A stretch of DNA of 64,000 bases from CCMP332 sp040218795 (GCA_040218795.1 JAVJQT010000001.1:294360-358359), one strand, 5' to 3'; shown: positions 42,841 through 51,374, counted from the stretch's first letter. The notes: a model not told the origin generated them from the sequence alone. Translations and numbers: made by a program.

Positions 42841-44556
42841 ATGAAATATTCTAGCTCGAATCAATTCACACTAATCCTTTTCCTTTTTCTAATTATCCTT
42901 ATCAGCTCTTGTGATAAAACTGCAACACAGAATGAAGAAAAACCCAAACTTGGCTCAATTGAATTTGAAAACAGCGGGGCTGAAAATGCTCAAAATGCAT
43001 TTTATAGAGGTGTATTGGCCCTGCATAATTTTTGGTACCCGGTGGCTGAAGCTTCATTTCAGGAAGCCATACAAATAGATTCAAGTTTTGCAATGGCCTA
43101 TTGGGGCGAAGCCATGAGCAAAAATAAAACGCTTTGGCAGAATCAGGATCGAAAAAAAGCCAGGGAAATCCTCAGTCAATTGGGAAATTCAAAAGAATTG
43201 AGGTTAAAAAAGGCGCAATTAGAAGTGGAAAAGGATTTTATAAGGGCATTGGATGTTTTGTATTCAGATAAGGATGACAAGCTCGAAAGAGATCGGGATT
43301 ATGCGCTGTATATGGAAAACATGTTGAAAAAGTATCCTGACAATTTAGAAGTTAGGGCTTTTTATGCCCTTTCCTTATTGGGATTGCTGAGAGACAACCA
43401 GGGAAATGAGGATATTCGAATGAAATGCGCGGCTATTTCGCAACAAATTTTGGATCAAAACCCCAACCATCCGGGCGCACTTCATTATAAAATCCATGCT
43501 TTGGATGATCCATTGCATGCCATACTTGCTTTAGATGCTGCCTATAAATATGCAAAAGTCGCTCCGGAGAGCAATCATGCATTGCACATGCCTTCGCACA
43601 TTTTTGTCCAACTGGGAATGTGGGAAAATGTAATTTCTTCAAATATAAAAGCAAGGAAAGCTTCTGAGAATTGGGTTAAAAAAGAAAATCTGAATAACAC
43701 ATATCTCGATAATCACAGTTTATCATGGCTGGCATATGCATATACTCAGGCCGGATTATTCGACAGTGCTATGGCTCAACTGGAAAAGATTCAAATAAAT
43801 AATAAGGATACTTTTACCAGAAGAGAGAAGCATTATGAGATTGATATTCTCACGCGAATTTGGGTTGAAAACTCATCCGATCTTGAAGATTACAGCTTTG
43901 AGATTGATGGCACCTCTGGAATATCCGAAACGTCTTTAGCAAAATATCAATTTGCATTTGGATGGAGAAGCCTTGAAAAAGGGGAGAGGGATAATTGTCT
44001 TGCTTCCATTAAAAAAATCTCAGAATATTTAAATCAATTGGATTCAACAAAATCATTTGATCAAAAAATCATCGAAATATATTTGAATTCGATGAAAGGG
44101 CTGTATTTCTATGAGAATTCTGGTTTTGAAAATGCTGAAACTTATTTTGAAAAGGCTATTTTATTGGAGGAATCCTTAAATCCTCCAACAGGTCCTCCGG
44201 ATATTATAAAACCCATACACGAATTATATGCCGAAATCTGTTTGAAAGAAGGGATAATTGAAAAATCCATTAACTTATTCAAAACCAGCCTAATACGAAC
44301 ACCAAACAGAAGTATGAGTCGTTTAGGATTGGCAAGAGCCTATCGTTTAAATGGTGACTTTGCTTCAGCCAAATATCAATATGAAAAATTCGTAGAAAAT
44401 TATTCCAATGCCAGTGATGATAAAAATCAAAGTGAAGCTTTGACCTTTATTAAAAATAATGAGCAGCTAGATGCCAAAGACTTTATCAGTTCTTCAAATC
44501 AAATTCTTAAATACGACTCAAAAATGAAGATCACTCAATGTCAACCACTGAATTGA
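42841..44556 (+). CDS. TPR-repeat lipoprotein
   Basis: 571 residues with a lipoprotein signal (MKYSSSNQFTLILFLFLIILISSCDK). The mature protein consists of tetratricopeptide-like helix pairs, for example AFYRGVLALHNFWYPVAEASFQEAIQIDSSFAMAYWGEAM, YFYENSGFENAETYFEKAILLEES and LGLARAYRLNGDFASAKYQYEKFVE. This group of long TPR lipoproteins with HxLHMPSHIFVQLGMWE is known from many bacteria, but its role is unclear. Its stop abuts the stop of the convergent DUF5777 gene. Confidence 0.85.
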   Translation: MKYSSSNQFTLILFLFLIILISSCDKTATQNEEKPKLGSIEFENSGAENAQNAFYRGVLALHNFWYPVAEASFQEAIQIDSSFAMAYWGEAMSKNKTLWQNQDRKKAREILSQLGNSKELRLKKAQLEVEKDFIRALDVLYSDKDDKLERDRDYALYMENMLKKYPDNLEVRAFYALSLLGLLRDNQGNEDIRMKCAAISQQILDQNPNHPGALHYKIHALDDPLHAILALDAAYKYAKVAPESNHALHMPSHIFVQLGMWENVISSNIKARKASENWVKKENLNNTYLDNHSLSWLAYAYTQAGLFDSAMAQLEKIQINNKDTFTRREKHYEIDILTRIWVENSSDLEDYSFEIDGTSGISETSLAKYQFAFGWRSLEKGERDNCLASIKKISEYLNQLDSTKSFDQKIIEIYLNSMKGLYFYENSGFENAETYFEKAILLEESLNPPTGPPDIIKPIHELYAEICLKEGIIEKSINLFKTSLIRTPNRSMSRLGLARAYRLNGDFASAKYQYEKFVENYSNASDDKNQSEALTFIKNNEQLDAKDFISSSNQILKYDSKMKITQCQPLN

Positions 44557-45450
44557 TTATTTATTTACGATGGTGAATACACGGTTTACATTGAATCCAA
44601 AATAAATATCGCCGTCTAAAACATTGCCATCGGTATCAGGGATGGAATAAGCCGCAATCATTGAACGTGAATTCGTGATGTGAAGTGAGAAAATATGCCC
44701 CCCCGTTTCTATATCTACACCCAATGCTATTGCATCGTATTTATCAGATCTGTTTTGATTGATTTGATAAAAATACTCCGTATTTAAGGTGACCATTCGA
44801 CTTAATTTAATTCTCTGACCAAATCCTATTGAATAAATATCATTTGGATCTTCTGTTGTTGCAACCAAATTTCTGTGAACAAGTCCTGGCGTTAGCTGTA
44901 CCGAATATGAATTGCTAATCTTTCTGGCAAAAAGTAATTGATGGTTGAAAAAGTATCTCGATGAAAAGTAATTTTCTCTTTCTTCATCTAGATATTTTAG
45001 ACCATTTACTGCCATGTTTCCATAATACACAAGTGTAAATGGCATATTTTTTATTCCACTCGATTGACGAAGCAATTTGAATTTAAGCATTCCATCAACC
45101 GTCTTTCCAACCGAACTTCTAGCTATCCCAATGGCTAGTCTCTCATTGATTCCATATTCAAATCCGAGTCTTACAGTGGCATTATCAAGTCCAAATAGAT
45201 CGTATGCACCATCACTCAGTTTTCCAAATCTGTGTCCTATAACAAATTGAAGAACACCGTGCGCCGGGTTTTCAATGGATTGTCCATTGATTATCCGTGT
45301 AGTCTTGAAAGTTGCATAGGTGTATTCGGTAGTCTCTACTTCCGTTTCGGATTCAAGAAGATCCATTAGGTCATCCTGAGAATAGGAAATGGTAGACAAT
45401 AGTGCGACCATCGTGATCGCCAATAGCAGTTTATTTACCATAAGGCTCAT
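44557..45450 (-). CDS. DUF5777 family beta-barrel protein
   Basis: 297 residues with a signal peptide (about to SYSQ). The segment TYATFKTTRIINGQSIENPAHGVLQFVIGHRFGK followed by LFGLDNATVRLGFEYGINERLAIGIARS is the opening of the DUF5777 family; the rest alternates strands as in an outer-membrane barrel (YYGNMAVNGLKY, YFFNHQLLFARKIS, ...). It is the last gene of a five-gene operon with YceI and two lipoprotein cytochromes, overlapping the yceI-like gene by 20 bp. Such operons suggest an electron-transfer or lipid-linked function at the outer membrane (inference). Confidence 0.85.
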   Translation of the reverse strand: MSLMVNKLLLAITMVALLSTISYSQDDLMDLLESETEVETTEYTYATFKTTRIINGQSIENPAHGVLQFVIGHRFGKLSDGAYDLFGLDNATVRLGFEYGINERLAIGIARSSVGKTVDGMLKFKLLRQSSGIKNMPFTLVYYGNMAVNGLKYLDEERENYFSSRYFFNHQLLFARKISNSYSVQLTPGLVHRNLVATTEDPNDIYSIGFGQRIKLSRMVTLNTEYFYQINQNRSDKYDAIALGVDIETGGHIFSLHITNSRSMIAAYSIPDTDGNVLDGDIYFGFNVNRVFTIVNK

Positions 45451-45982
45451 AGCTTATGTCTACTGTCACTTCCACCACTTCAGCAATGTTATTCACCTTG
45501 CCTGCAGGTATTTTAATTCCGTGATCAGCAACTTTTACATTAAATTTTGATTTGCCTTGAATTTTATTCCCATCGCGTGTTAATTTTCCTTTAATGCTGT
45601 ATTCTTTGGATTCGCCGTGAATTTCGAGTTGTCCTTTTACAACAACATCATATTCTCCATTTTTACTCAAATCAATGGCGTCAAAATCCTGAATGACACC
45701 TTTAAAGGTGGATTTGGGAAATTTTTCAGACTCCACATAACTCTCGTTAAAATGTTCCTGCATCAATGCCTTTTCAAATTCAAAACCTTTCATAAGCATG
45801 GAAAAGACCATGTCGCCACTTGTAACATTTAAGATACTGGTTACCTGATGGTTATGGGCTTCAATATTTTCCATGGGTGCTTCGGAAAAGAAAGAGATAT
45901 GCCCGGTTCTGGTAATGTACTTTTCCTGTGCAAAAACAGAGATTGAAATAATTAGAAATGATAGAAATAATATAGTTCTCAT
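45431..45982 (-). CDS. YceI-like periplasmic protein
   Basis: 183 residues from MRTILFLSFLIISISVFAQ (signal peptide); the longer frame to 46045 runs into the upstream cytochrome gene. YceI lipocalin-type elements: KYITRTGHISFFSEAPMENIEAHNHQV, GDMVFSMLMKGFEFEKALMQEHFNESYVESEKFPKSTFKG, and YSIKGKLTRDGNKIQGKSKF. It belongs to the subgroup with the 'ISFFSEAPxENIEAxN' signature often encoded with DUF5777 and cytochrome genes. Probably binds a hydrophobic ligand such as a quinone (family knowledge). It starts 4 bp after the upstream gene. Confidence 0.9.
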   Translation of the reverse strand: MRTILFLSFLIISISVFAQEKYITRTGHISFFSEAPMENIEAHNHQVTSILNVTSGDMVFSMLMKGFEFEKALMQEHFNESYVESEKFPKSTFKGVIQDFDAIDLSKNGEYDVVVKGQLEIHGESKEYSIKGKLTRDGNKIQGKSKFNVKVADHGIKIPAGKVNNIAEVVEVTVDISYEPYGK

Positions 45983-45986
45983 AATT

Positions 45987-46349
45987 TTAATTTTGCGGAG
46001 CACCGGCGTTAATCCAGCTTTCCAATTGTTTAATTTCACATTCACTTAATGGTGTAACACTTGAAGGAGGCATAGTCATTTGTTCTACCGCCCTTACTTT
46101 TATTCGATCCTTATTTTGACTTACAGAATTAAAATCTGTAAAATTCGGATTTTGCGGGCCTCCGTGACAAGCGGGAAGCGCACATTTTGTATTGATTATG
46201 GTAGCAATATTGGCATCATAGCTAAGACTATCTGTATTGCAGACTATCTCTCCCGGATACAATTCTTCTTCATTGTCGTAATAGCAGGATGAAATCACTG
46301 CTGTGAAAGCAAATAGTATTAGAACTAATTTAATTATTCTGTGCACCAT
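45987..46349 (-). CDS. Lipoprotein c-type cytochrome-like protein with CX4CH motif
   Basis: 120 residues with a lipoprotein signal (AVISSCYY). The heme-type motif is NTKCALPACHGGPQNPNF, i.e. four residues between the cysteines (CX4CH) rather than two. Then follows RAVEQMTMPPSSVTPLSECEIKQLESWINAGAP, in which the Met of MTMPPS would be a distal ligand, as in Bacteroidota PSCyt-like domains. A single site. The gene overlaps the next one upstream by 20 bp. Heme attachment with this spacing is likely but unproven. Confidence 0.8.
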   Translation of the reverse strand: MVHRIIKLVLILFAFTAVISSCYYDNEEELYPGEIVCNTDSLSYDANIATIINTKCALPACHGGPQNPNFTDFNSVSQNKDRIKVRAVEQMTMPPSSVTPLSECEIKQLESWINAGAPQN

Positions 46350-47058
46350 CGTTTATCCAAGCTTTTAGTTGGCTTATATCGCAATTGGGTAAGGGGCCGG
46401 AAGGAGGCATAGGACTGGAATGCGTTCTTTCAATAGCTCTTACCTGTATTTTGTTTAAATTATTAATTATAATCTGGTGATTATCCCATATAGGGCGAAC
46501 CGAACCTGTTCCATGACAATTGGAATTTGTATTACAACTGCTAACAAATATCGGAAGAATATCATTTGCAAATGAAATAGAACTTGTATCGCATTCATCA
46601 CAACGATTGTTATTGGCTCCCTGAAGAATCCATTTCTCTATTAAACGTATCTTTTCATCATCCAGCATTTGCCCAACAGATTGACCTACAATCCTGGGCA
46701 TTAATTTATCGGGGTCATCTTCAGTTATTCTCTCATATATATCACTTTCCTGTAGATTTGAGGGGGTGATTTCCGTCATAATACCATTATAATTAGAAAG
46801 GTCCAGGTTGCTTTGCTGTGTGCCGGCATCATGGCAGGGAGAAAATGCACAGTTCGATTGAAAAATCGGTAAAATATCATTTTCAAAATAGACGATGCTT
46901 GTATCACAATTGTTGCCTGTTGTGTCTACGGGATTCATTGTGGTATCCATTGGATTATTTTCGGGTACATCTTCTGGGATCACCGGATCGTGTGTACAGG
47001 TAATGGCCAGCATTAAAATGACAGCGATATAGAGGAGATATGAAAACCTCATTTTCAA
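46330..47058 (-). CDS. Lipoprotein with two cytochrome-like domains (CX4CH, CX5CH)
   Basis: 242 residues, lipoprotein signal (MLAITCTHD). Two repeats of the domain seen in the downstream gene: QSNCAFSPCHDAGTQQS (CX4CH) with a distal DDPDKLMPRIVGQS, and SSCNTNSNCHGTGSVRP (CX5CH) with RTHSSPMPPSGPLPNCDISQLKAWINDGA. Both repeats are preceded by SIVYFENDILPIFQ / SISFANDILPIFV. It probably carries two covalently bound hemes facing the periplasm or surface. Start overlaps the OB-fold gene (ATGA). Confidence 0.8.
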   Translation of the reverse strand: MKMRFSYLLYIAVILMLAITCTHDPVIPEDVPENNPMDTTMNPVDTTGNNCDTSIVYFENDILPIFQSNCAFSPCHDAGTQQSNLDLSNYNGIMTEITPSNLQESDIYERITEDDPDKLMPRIVGQSVGQMLDDEKIRLIEKWILQGANNNRCDECDTSSISFANDILPIFVSSCNTNSNCHGTGSVRPIWDNHQIIINNLNKIQVRAIERTHSSPMPPSGPLPNCDISQLKAWINDGAQNN

Positions 47059-47465
47059 TTAAGGACAGAACACTTTTTTAATGTAACGGTAGGTTCGATG
47101 AGGTCGTCGTAACCAACAAAAAGTCCTTTGATTTTGACGTTTTCATCTTTTTGAAAAAAGTCTGTTGACTTATCAAGCATTTCACAATTAGCGATTCCCA
47201 TGCCTCCGTCGGATAAAAATAAATGAACGTGTTCGCCATCTTGTATATCGCTCATTGTGGCTTCTATCATCAATACTTTGTCGGTATATTTAGTGTTGGA
47301 TTCATCGGGGTTTTGTTCAAACTCATCAATTAAGGCAGAAAGGTGCATTTCAAAATCTACCTGAGCGGAAGCGATATCCTTATGGGGTTTATTGTAAATT
47401 TTGTAAACTACAAAAAGCCCAATTAAGACAATCAAGACCAGACCGAGAAATACTTTCCAATTCAT
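47055..47465 (-). CDS. OB-fold membrane-anchored protein (tRNA_anti-like)
   Basis: 136 residues: an N-terminal membrane anchor (MNWKVFLGLVLIVLIGLFVVYKIYN), then a periplasmic OB-fold-like domain (KYTDKVLMIEATMSDIQDGEHVHLFLSDGGMGIANCEM, VKIKGLFVGYDDLIEPTVTLKKCSV) as in the tRNA_anti-like family PF12869, where it binds proteins or ligands rather than tRNA. It is the first gene of the cytochrome operon, with stops overlapping downstream by 4 bp. Role in the operon unknown. Confidence 0.82.
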   Translation of the reverse strand: MNWKVFLGLVLIVLIGLFVVYKIYNKPHKDIASAQVDFEMHLSALIDEFEQNPDESNTKYTDKVLMIEATMSDIQDGEHVHLFLSDGGMGIANCEMLDKSTDFFQKDENVKIKGLFVGYDDLIEPTVTLKKCSVLN

Positions 47466-47551
47466 AAGACTTTTTCCCTAAAAATACTATTAAATTCCTT
47501 TTATGGAAATTTTTTAAAATTAATTCTGGTTAAAAATAGACCCTCAAAAGA

Positions 47552-48193
47552 TTAATTGGATAATCCGGGCAGTAATTCAAGTATACCATTGGCCATCATT
47601 TCAATGGCAAGAGCTGCCAAAAGCATGCCCATTACTCTTGTTGCAATTTTAATTCCAGAAACCCCTAAATATTTTCCAATTCTGGAAGCAAATAATAAGA
47701 GAACTGTAATAAACAAAGCTACAATTAATGAAATACCAACCATGAGAAATTTATCAAGGAATCTTGAGTATTGGTTTGAATAAATAATTAATGTACTAAT
47801 TGTACCAGGGCCGGCGATTATTGGCAAGGCTAAAGGAACAATGGCAACATCGTCTTTTTCCTCAGCGTGTTTTTGCTCTTGCTTGGTATGTTTTATTCCA
47901 CTTTGTCTTGAATTGATCATTGAAATGCCAAGAAGAAAAATGATTACTCCACCGGCCACGCGAAATGCACTTACAGAAATTCCGAAAATTGAAAGAACAA
48001 AACTTCCAATTAATATGACCACCGTAAATATAATTGCCACGGATAAACCTGTTTTTAAAGCAATTCGCTTTCTTTCAAAGGTTGTATTGGTAGATGTAAG
48101 ACTTAAAAATATTGGAATGGCACTAAACGCATTGGTTATTACAATCAATGCAATGATAAATTTGATTATTTCGGTGCTATTCATAGCTTGCAA
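47552..48193 (-). CDS. MarC family integral membrane protein
   Basis: 213 residues, six membrane helices. MarC-family marks: FSAIPIFLSLTSTNTTFERKRIALKTGLSVA near the N-terminus, FRVAGGVIIFLLGISMIN, VPLALPIIAGPGTISTLIIYSNQ (the conserved PLAxPxxAGPG) and a final GMLLAALAIEMMANGIL. Despite the name, multiple antibiotic resistance has not been proven for the family. It stands alone; the 86 bp upstream separate it from the OB-fold gene start in the other operon. Confidence 0.92.
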   Translation of the reverse strand: MQAMNSTEIIKFIIALIVITNAFSAIPIFLSLTSTNTTFERKRIALKTGLSVAIIFTVVILIGSFVLSIFGISVSAFRVAGGVIIFLLGISMINSRQSGIKHTKQEQKHAEEKDDVAIVPLALPIIAGPGTISTLIIYSNQYSRFLDKFLMVGISLIVALFITVLLLFASRIGKYLGVSGIKIATRVMGMLLAALAIEMMANGILELLPGLSN

Positions 48194-48278
48194 TTTTAGA
48201 AATTTTTCAGGTCATAATCTCAATAGTTAATACTTAAAATGCTTTTTGAAAATTTTGACATTAAGGAAATGAATTAGA

Positions 48279-48674
48279 ATGGATGTAACAAAAGCAAAGG
48301 TTAGGGGATACCACCTTGATCTGTACGGGCATGTCAATAATGCAAGATATCTCGAATTTCTAGAAGAGGGAAGATGGTCATTCTATGAAAAACGCGTTGA
48401 CCGTGATCAAATTCATAGCAGGGGGCTGGGCCTTGTAGTGGTTAACAACAATATAAATTACAGATATCCGGCACATCTTCATGATGTACTTGAAATTCAT
48501 ACCGATGTGGAACGCATCGGTGAAAAGAGCATTACTTTCAAACAAAAGATTTTTCTTGAAGGTACTCAGACTCTGGTAATCGATGCCACAGTTGTATTTG
48601 TAATTCTGGATATGAAGAGTGGGAAAGCGATTCCAATTGATGATGAATTGAAGTCTTACTTGAAGGATCTCTAA
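48279..48674 (+). CDS. Acyl-CoA thioesterase, 4HBT type
   Basis: 131 residues, hotdog fold. MDVTKAKVRGYHLDLYGHVNNARYLEFLEEGRW has the HxDxxGHVNNxxYLxxxExxR motif, in which the Asp is the catalytic acid. Strands with INYRYPAHLHDVLEIHTDVERIG and SITFKQKIFLEG complete the fold. Cleaves acyl-CoA thioesters; the substrate is unknown. It is convergent with the NTF2-like gene (3 bp apart). Confidence 0.92.
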   Translation: MDVTKAKVRGYHLDLYGHVNNARYLEFLEEGRWSFYEKRVDRDQIHSRGLGLVVVNNNINYRYPAHLHDVLEIHTDVERIGEKSITFKQKIFLEGTQTLVIDATVVFVILDMKSGKAIPIDDELKSYLKDL

Positions 48675-48677
48675 AGT

Positions 48678-49148
48678 TTAGCTTTCTCTGCTATTCGCAA
48701 ATTTCTTGAGCATTCTACCTGTGTTTTTTTGAAGAGATCGTTTAAAAAAAGGTGTCCATCCCAATAAGAGGCCTTTAAAACCTAATGCCTGAATGGCCCA
48801 ATTGTATAAATTGAATTCATCTTCATGGGAAATAATTTTGGAGTCCTTGAATTTAAATTTTGCCCTGATCACATTTTGAACATGATTGTTTGTTTTGCTG
48901 AAAATATATTTGGATTCCCACATGGCAGTCCCACTTTCCGAATTGGCGTGAACATCGTAATAATCCAGAAAAAATTCCTTTCCTTTTTGTGATTCACAGA
49001 GCATTCGCCACATATTGCAAGCATCATTTCCTTCTAATTTTCCAAAAGCCGGATCCTTAAAAGTCACTTCGGGATGATAATGGGCTATCATTCCCTCTGC
49101 ATTGAGGTTTTTGAAATTATTGTAAAAATCGCGAATCAGTTCATCCAC
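48678..49148 (-). CDS. NTF2-like (SnoaL-type) protein
   Basis: 156 residues. The cone-shaped alpha+beta fold is indicated by LIRDFYNNFKNLNAEGMIAHYHPEVTFKDPAFGKLEGND, then strands and a C-terminal extension of ~35 residues (WAIQALGFKGLLLGWTPFFKRSLQKNT) with an amphipathic helix. These proteins may be small enzymes or ligand binders; none of the active-site residues is diagnostic here. No signal peptide. It is the last gene before a 343-bp gap. Confidence 0.82.
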   Translation of the reverse strand: MDELIRDFYNNFKNLNAEGMIAHYHPEVTFKDPAFGKLEGNDACNMWRMLCESQKGKEFFLDYYDVHANSESGTAMWESKYIFSKTNNHVQNVIRAKFKFKDSKIISHEDEFNLYNWAIQALGFKGLLLGWTPFFKRSLQKNTGRMLKKFANSRES

Positions 49149-49305
49149 ACTGAAAACTAATAAAAATGTTCAATATTCAGGAAAATAAATTCAGTACTAA
49201 TTTTTCAATCTGAAATAATTAAGGTTTAAAACTATTTAATTGTGAAAAAAGCAATGATTTTTCAGAATTGAAATAAAATGCCATAAACTCTTGTAGGCCA
49301 CCATA

Positions 49306-49314
49306 TACTTTTGC
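49306..49314 (+). promoter_or_regulatory. -7-like element before a possible structured RNA
   Basis: TACTTTTGC matches TAnnTTTGC exactly, but no TTTG lies at the correct -33 distance. No coding sequence follows on this strand. Confidence 0.3.
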
Positions 49315-49450
49315 TCCGAAAGGAACATAAGACAATCTCTGGAGTCAATACATTGAGCGACTTGTGCCAATGTTTTTATTGCATTGAATTGTTATTCAAG
49401 TTTCTGTCCGTCTGACTCCCTGCTTTCAGATTGATCAGCGCCATTACAAT
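49315..49450 (+). ncRNA. Possible structured RNA (long imperfect hairpin)
   Basis: The gap 49149-49491 has no coding frame on either strand. Within it, CAATCT (49333-49338) and GGAGTCA (49341-49347) are perfectly complementary, in the right order, to TGACTCC (49413-49419) and AGATTG (49428-49433), giving 13 pairs interrupted by a 2/8-base internal loop. The interior can form TTGAAT/ATTCAA and CATTG/CAATG hairpins. The general shape is like that of 6S-type RNA, but no specific match is claimed. The rest of the gap is AT rich and shows nothing else. Confidence 0.3.
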
Positions 49451-49491
49451 TGGGGAAAAATACTAGCAAATCGACATAAATTAAATAAGAA

Positions 49492-50292
49492 CTATAAGTC
49501 CTCATCCTTATATGGAATTTTATCGACGATGTGTTCAAGTGAGGAAATTAATGCTTGGTTTCTGATTTCTCCATCTAATATGGTCCAGGGGGCTATTTTG
49601 GTATCGGTTCTCTCAAACATTGCATTTTCATATTTGGAATATTCATTCCATAAATCCTGTGCTTTTGAATCTACCGGTGTCATGCGCCATTTTTTTAAAG
49701 GATTGGAATTAATTTCCATTAACCGCCTGGCTTGTTCTTCCTTGCTGATTTTTAAAAATATTTTGAAAATAATATTTTCGGATTCAAACAGCATTCTTTC
49801 AAATTCATTGACCTGACCCATAAAAATATCGTAATCTTCCTTGCTGCAAAAGCCGTGTACGGGTTCAACCACAGCACGATTATACCAGCTTCGGTCAAAA
49901 AATACTATTTCCCCCGGTCTGGGTAATTTTTCCACATAGCGTTTAAAATACCATTCTCCTTGTTGGTCTTTACTGGGTTTTGGCAATGCAACTGTTTTAT
50001 AATGTCTTGGATTTATAAATGCTGTAAGCCCCTTGATCACGCTGCCCTTGCCGGCGGCATCACGTCCTTCGAAAATGACTATAACTTTCTTATTGTTTTT
50101 TCTTATCCAATCCTGAACTTTTACCAATTCAATTCTTAAGGATTCAATCTGTTTTAATTCTTTAAGTTTTTTAAGACTTGACACAAGATCAATTTCTTCT
50201 TTTGAGAATAATGTTTTAAGACCCTGTCCTGAATTGAGAAGTTTTAAATCGTTCTTATCGAGTTTTACTTTTTGTTTCTTTTCGTTCATCAT
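49492..50292 (-). CDS. ppk2: Polyphosphate kinase 2 (PPK2), paralogue A
   Basis: 266 residues; uses polyphosphate to phosphorylate nucleotides. Walker A is FEGRDAAGKGSVIKG, and the lid and Walker B region reads RYVEKLPRPGEIVFFDRSWYNRAVVEPVHGFC, followed by FKIFLKISKEEQARRL and WRMTPVDSKAQDLWNEYSKY. Length and motifs fit single-domain class I/III PPK2. It overlaps the upstream paralogue by 4 bp (ATGA, 50289-50292). Whether it acts on AMP, ADP or GDP cannot be read safely. Confidence 0.93.
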   Translation of the reverse strand: MMNEKKQKVKLDKNDLKLLNSGQGLKTLFSKEEIDLVSSLKKLKELKQIESLRIELVKVQDWIRKNNKKVIVIFEGRDAAGKGSVIKGLTAFINPRHYKTVALPKPSKDQQGEWYFKRYVEKLPRPGEIVFFDRSWYNRAVVEPVHGFCSKEDYDIFMGQVNEFERMLFESENIIFKIFLKISKEEQARRLMEINSNPLKKWRMTPVDSKAQDLWNEYSKYENAMFERTDTKIAPWTILDGEIRNQALISSLEHIVDKIPYKDEDL

Positions 50293-51131
50293 TTTTCTAT
50301 TCTACGATAATAGCGATAAAGCACATTGGGGTCTATCAACAGGTTGGAATCATCATTGCTTTTCAATTCGTAATCAAATTTGGAGATCACATAGCGAATA
50401 CTCTCCAATCTGGCTACTTTTTTGTCATCAGAATTAATGATTATCCAGGGGCTAAATGAAGAATGTGTTCTGGAAAACATCTGCTCTTTATAAAAGGTGA
50501 ATTTATTCCACAATTTATGCGCTTTTAAATCAACAGGGCTCACTTTCCACTGTTTTAGAGGGTTTTTCTGTCTTGACCTTATTCGCTTCATTTGCTCCGC
50601 TTTGCTTATATCCAACCAGAACTTGATCAATACTACTCCGTCTTCGTAAAGCATGTGTTCAAACTCATTTACATGATCCATAAACCTCTGGTATTCCTCT
50701 TTTGTACAGAAACCCATTATCGGTTCCACTACGGCTCTGTTGTACCAGCTTCTGTCGAAAAATACGATTTCGCCCGGATTGGGCATTTCTTTAATATATC
50801 TTCTGAAATACCATTGCCCGCGTTCTATTTCTGTGGGTTTATTTAATGCAACAATGCGCAAAGATCTGGGATTGAGATGTTGGCTGAATCGCTTTATTGC
50901 TCCCCCTTTACCGGCCGTGTCTCTGCCTTCAAATAAAATTGCCACTCTGGCATTTGTTTTTTCAATCCAATGTTGAAGATTTACAAGTTCAACCTGTAAT
51001 GAAAGCAAGGATTTTTCATAGGCTTCATTGTCGTAAATTTTATCAAGATTTATTCCTTTTTGCTCAGCAATTTCAATCAGTTCAGTTCGGGAATTTAAGC
51101 TTTGAAAATCGGATTTATTAAACCTTGCCAT
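50289..51131 (-). CDS. ppk2: Polyphosphate kinase 2 (PPK2), paralogue B
   Basis: 280 residues from MARFNKSDF (a longer frame to 51164 adds MYFIYISMFFY-type sequence from the leader). Walker A is FEGRDTAGKGGAIKR, followed by PNPGEIVFFDRSWYNRAVVEPIMGFC, LIKFWLDISKAEQMKRIRSRQ and WKVSPVDLKAHKLWNKF. A C-terminal tail (DDSNLLIDPNVLYRYYRRIEK) is not shared with paralogue A. The leader contains a perfect 8-bp inverted repeat at 51145-51167. It is the first gene of the two-gene operon. Confidence 0.93.
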   Translation of the reverse strand: MARFNKSDFQSLNSRTELIEIAEQKGINLDKIYDNEAYEKSLLSLQVELVNLQHWIEKTNARVAILFEGRDTAGKGGAIKRFSQHLNPRSLRIVALNKPTEIERGQWYFRRYIKEMPNPGEIVFFDRSWYNRAVVEPIMGFCTKEEYQRFMDHVNEFEHMLYEDGVVLIKFWLDISKAEQMKRIRSRQKNPLKQWKVSPVDLKAHKLWNKFTFYKEQMFSRTHSSFSPWIIINSDDKKVARLESIRYVISKFDYELKSNDDSNLLIDPNVLYRYYRRIEK

Positions 51132-51144
51132 ATAAAAAAACATT

Positions 51145-51167
51145 GAAATGTAAATAAAATACATTTC
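51145..51167. promoter_or_regulatory. Inverted repeat in the ppk2 leader
   Basis: GAAATGTA, 7 bases, TACATTTC: perfect 8-bp arms starting 14 bp upstream of the ppk2 paralogue B start codon. It could be an operator or an RNA hairpin in the leader. The rest of the 210-bp gap up to 51374 is AT rich with no gene. Confidence 0.45.
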
Positions 51168-51374
51168 GTTTAAATGTCTTTAAATGAGTTTAATTCAGTT
51201 TAATTATAAATAATCTGTAAATCCAGATTCACATGGATGAGTTATAATTTCTTCAATTTTTGTATTTATATTCTAATAATCAATCTATTGGAATGGAATG
51301 CATCTTAAAGCCATGTTATAAACCCTATTTGTGTTTTTGGTTCCTTTTTGACAAAAGCATATTTGGATTTCTTT

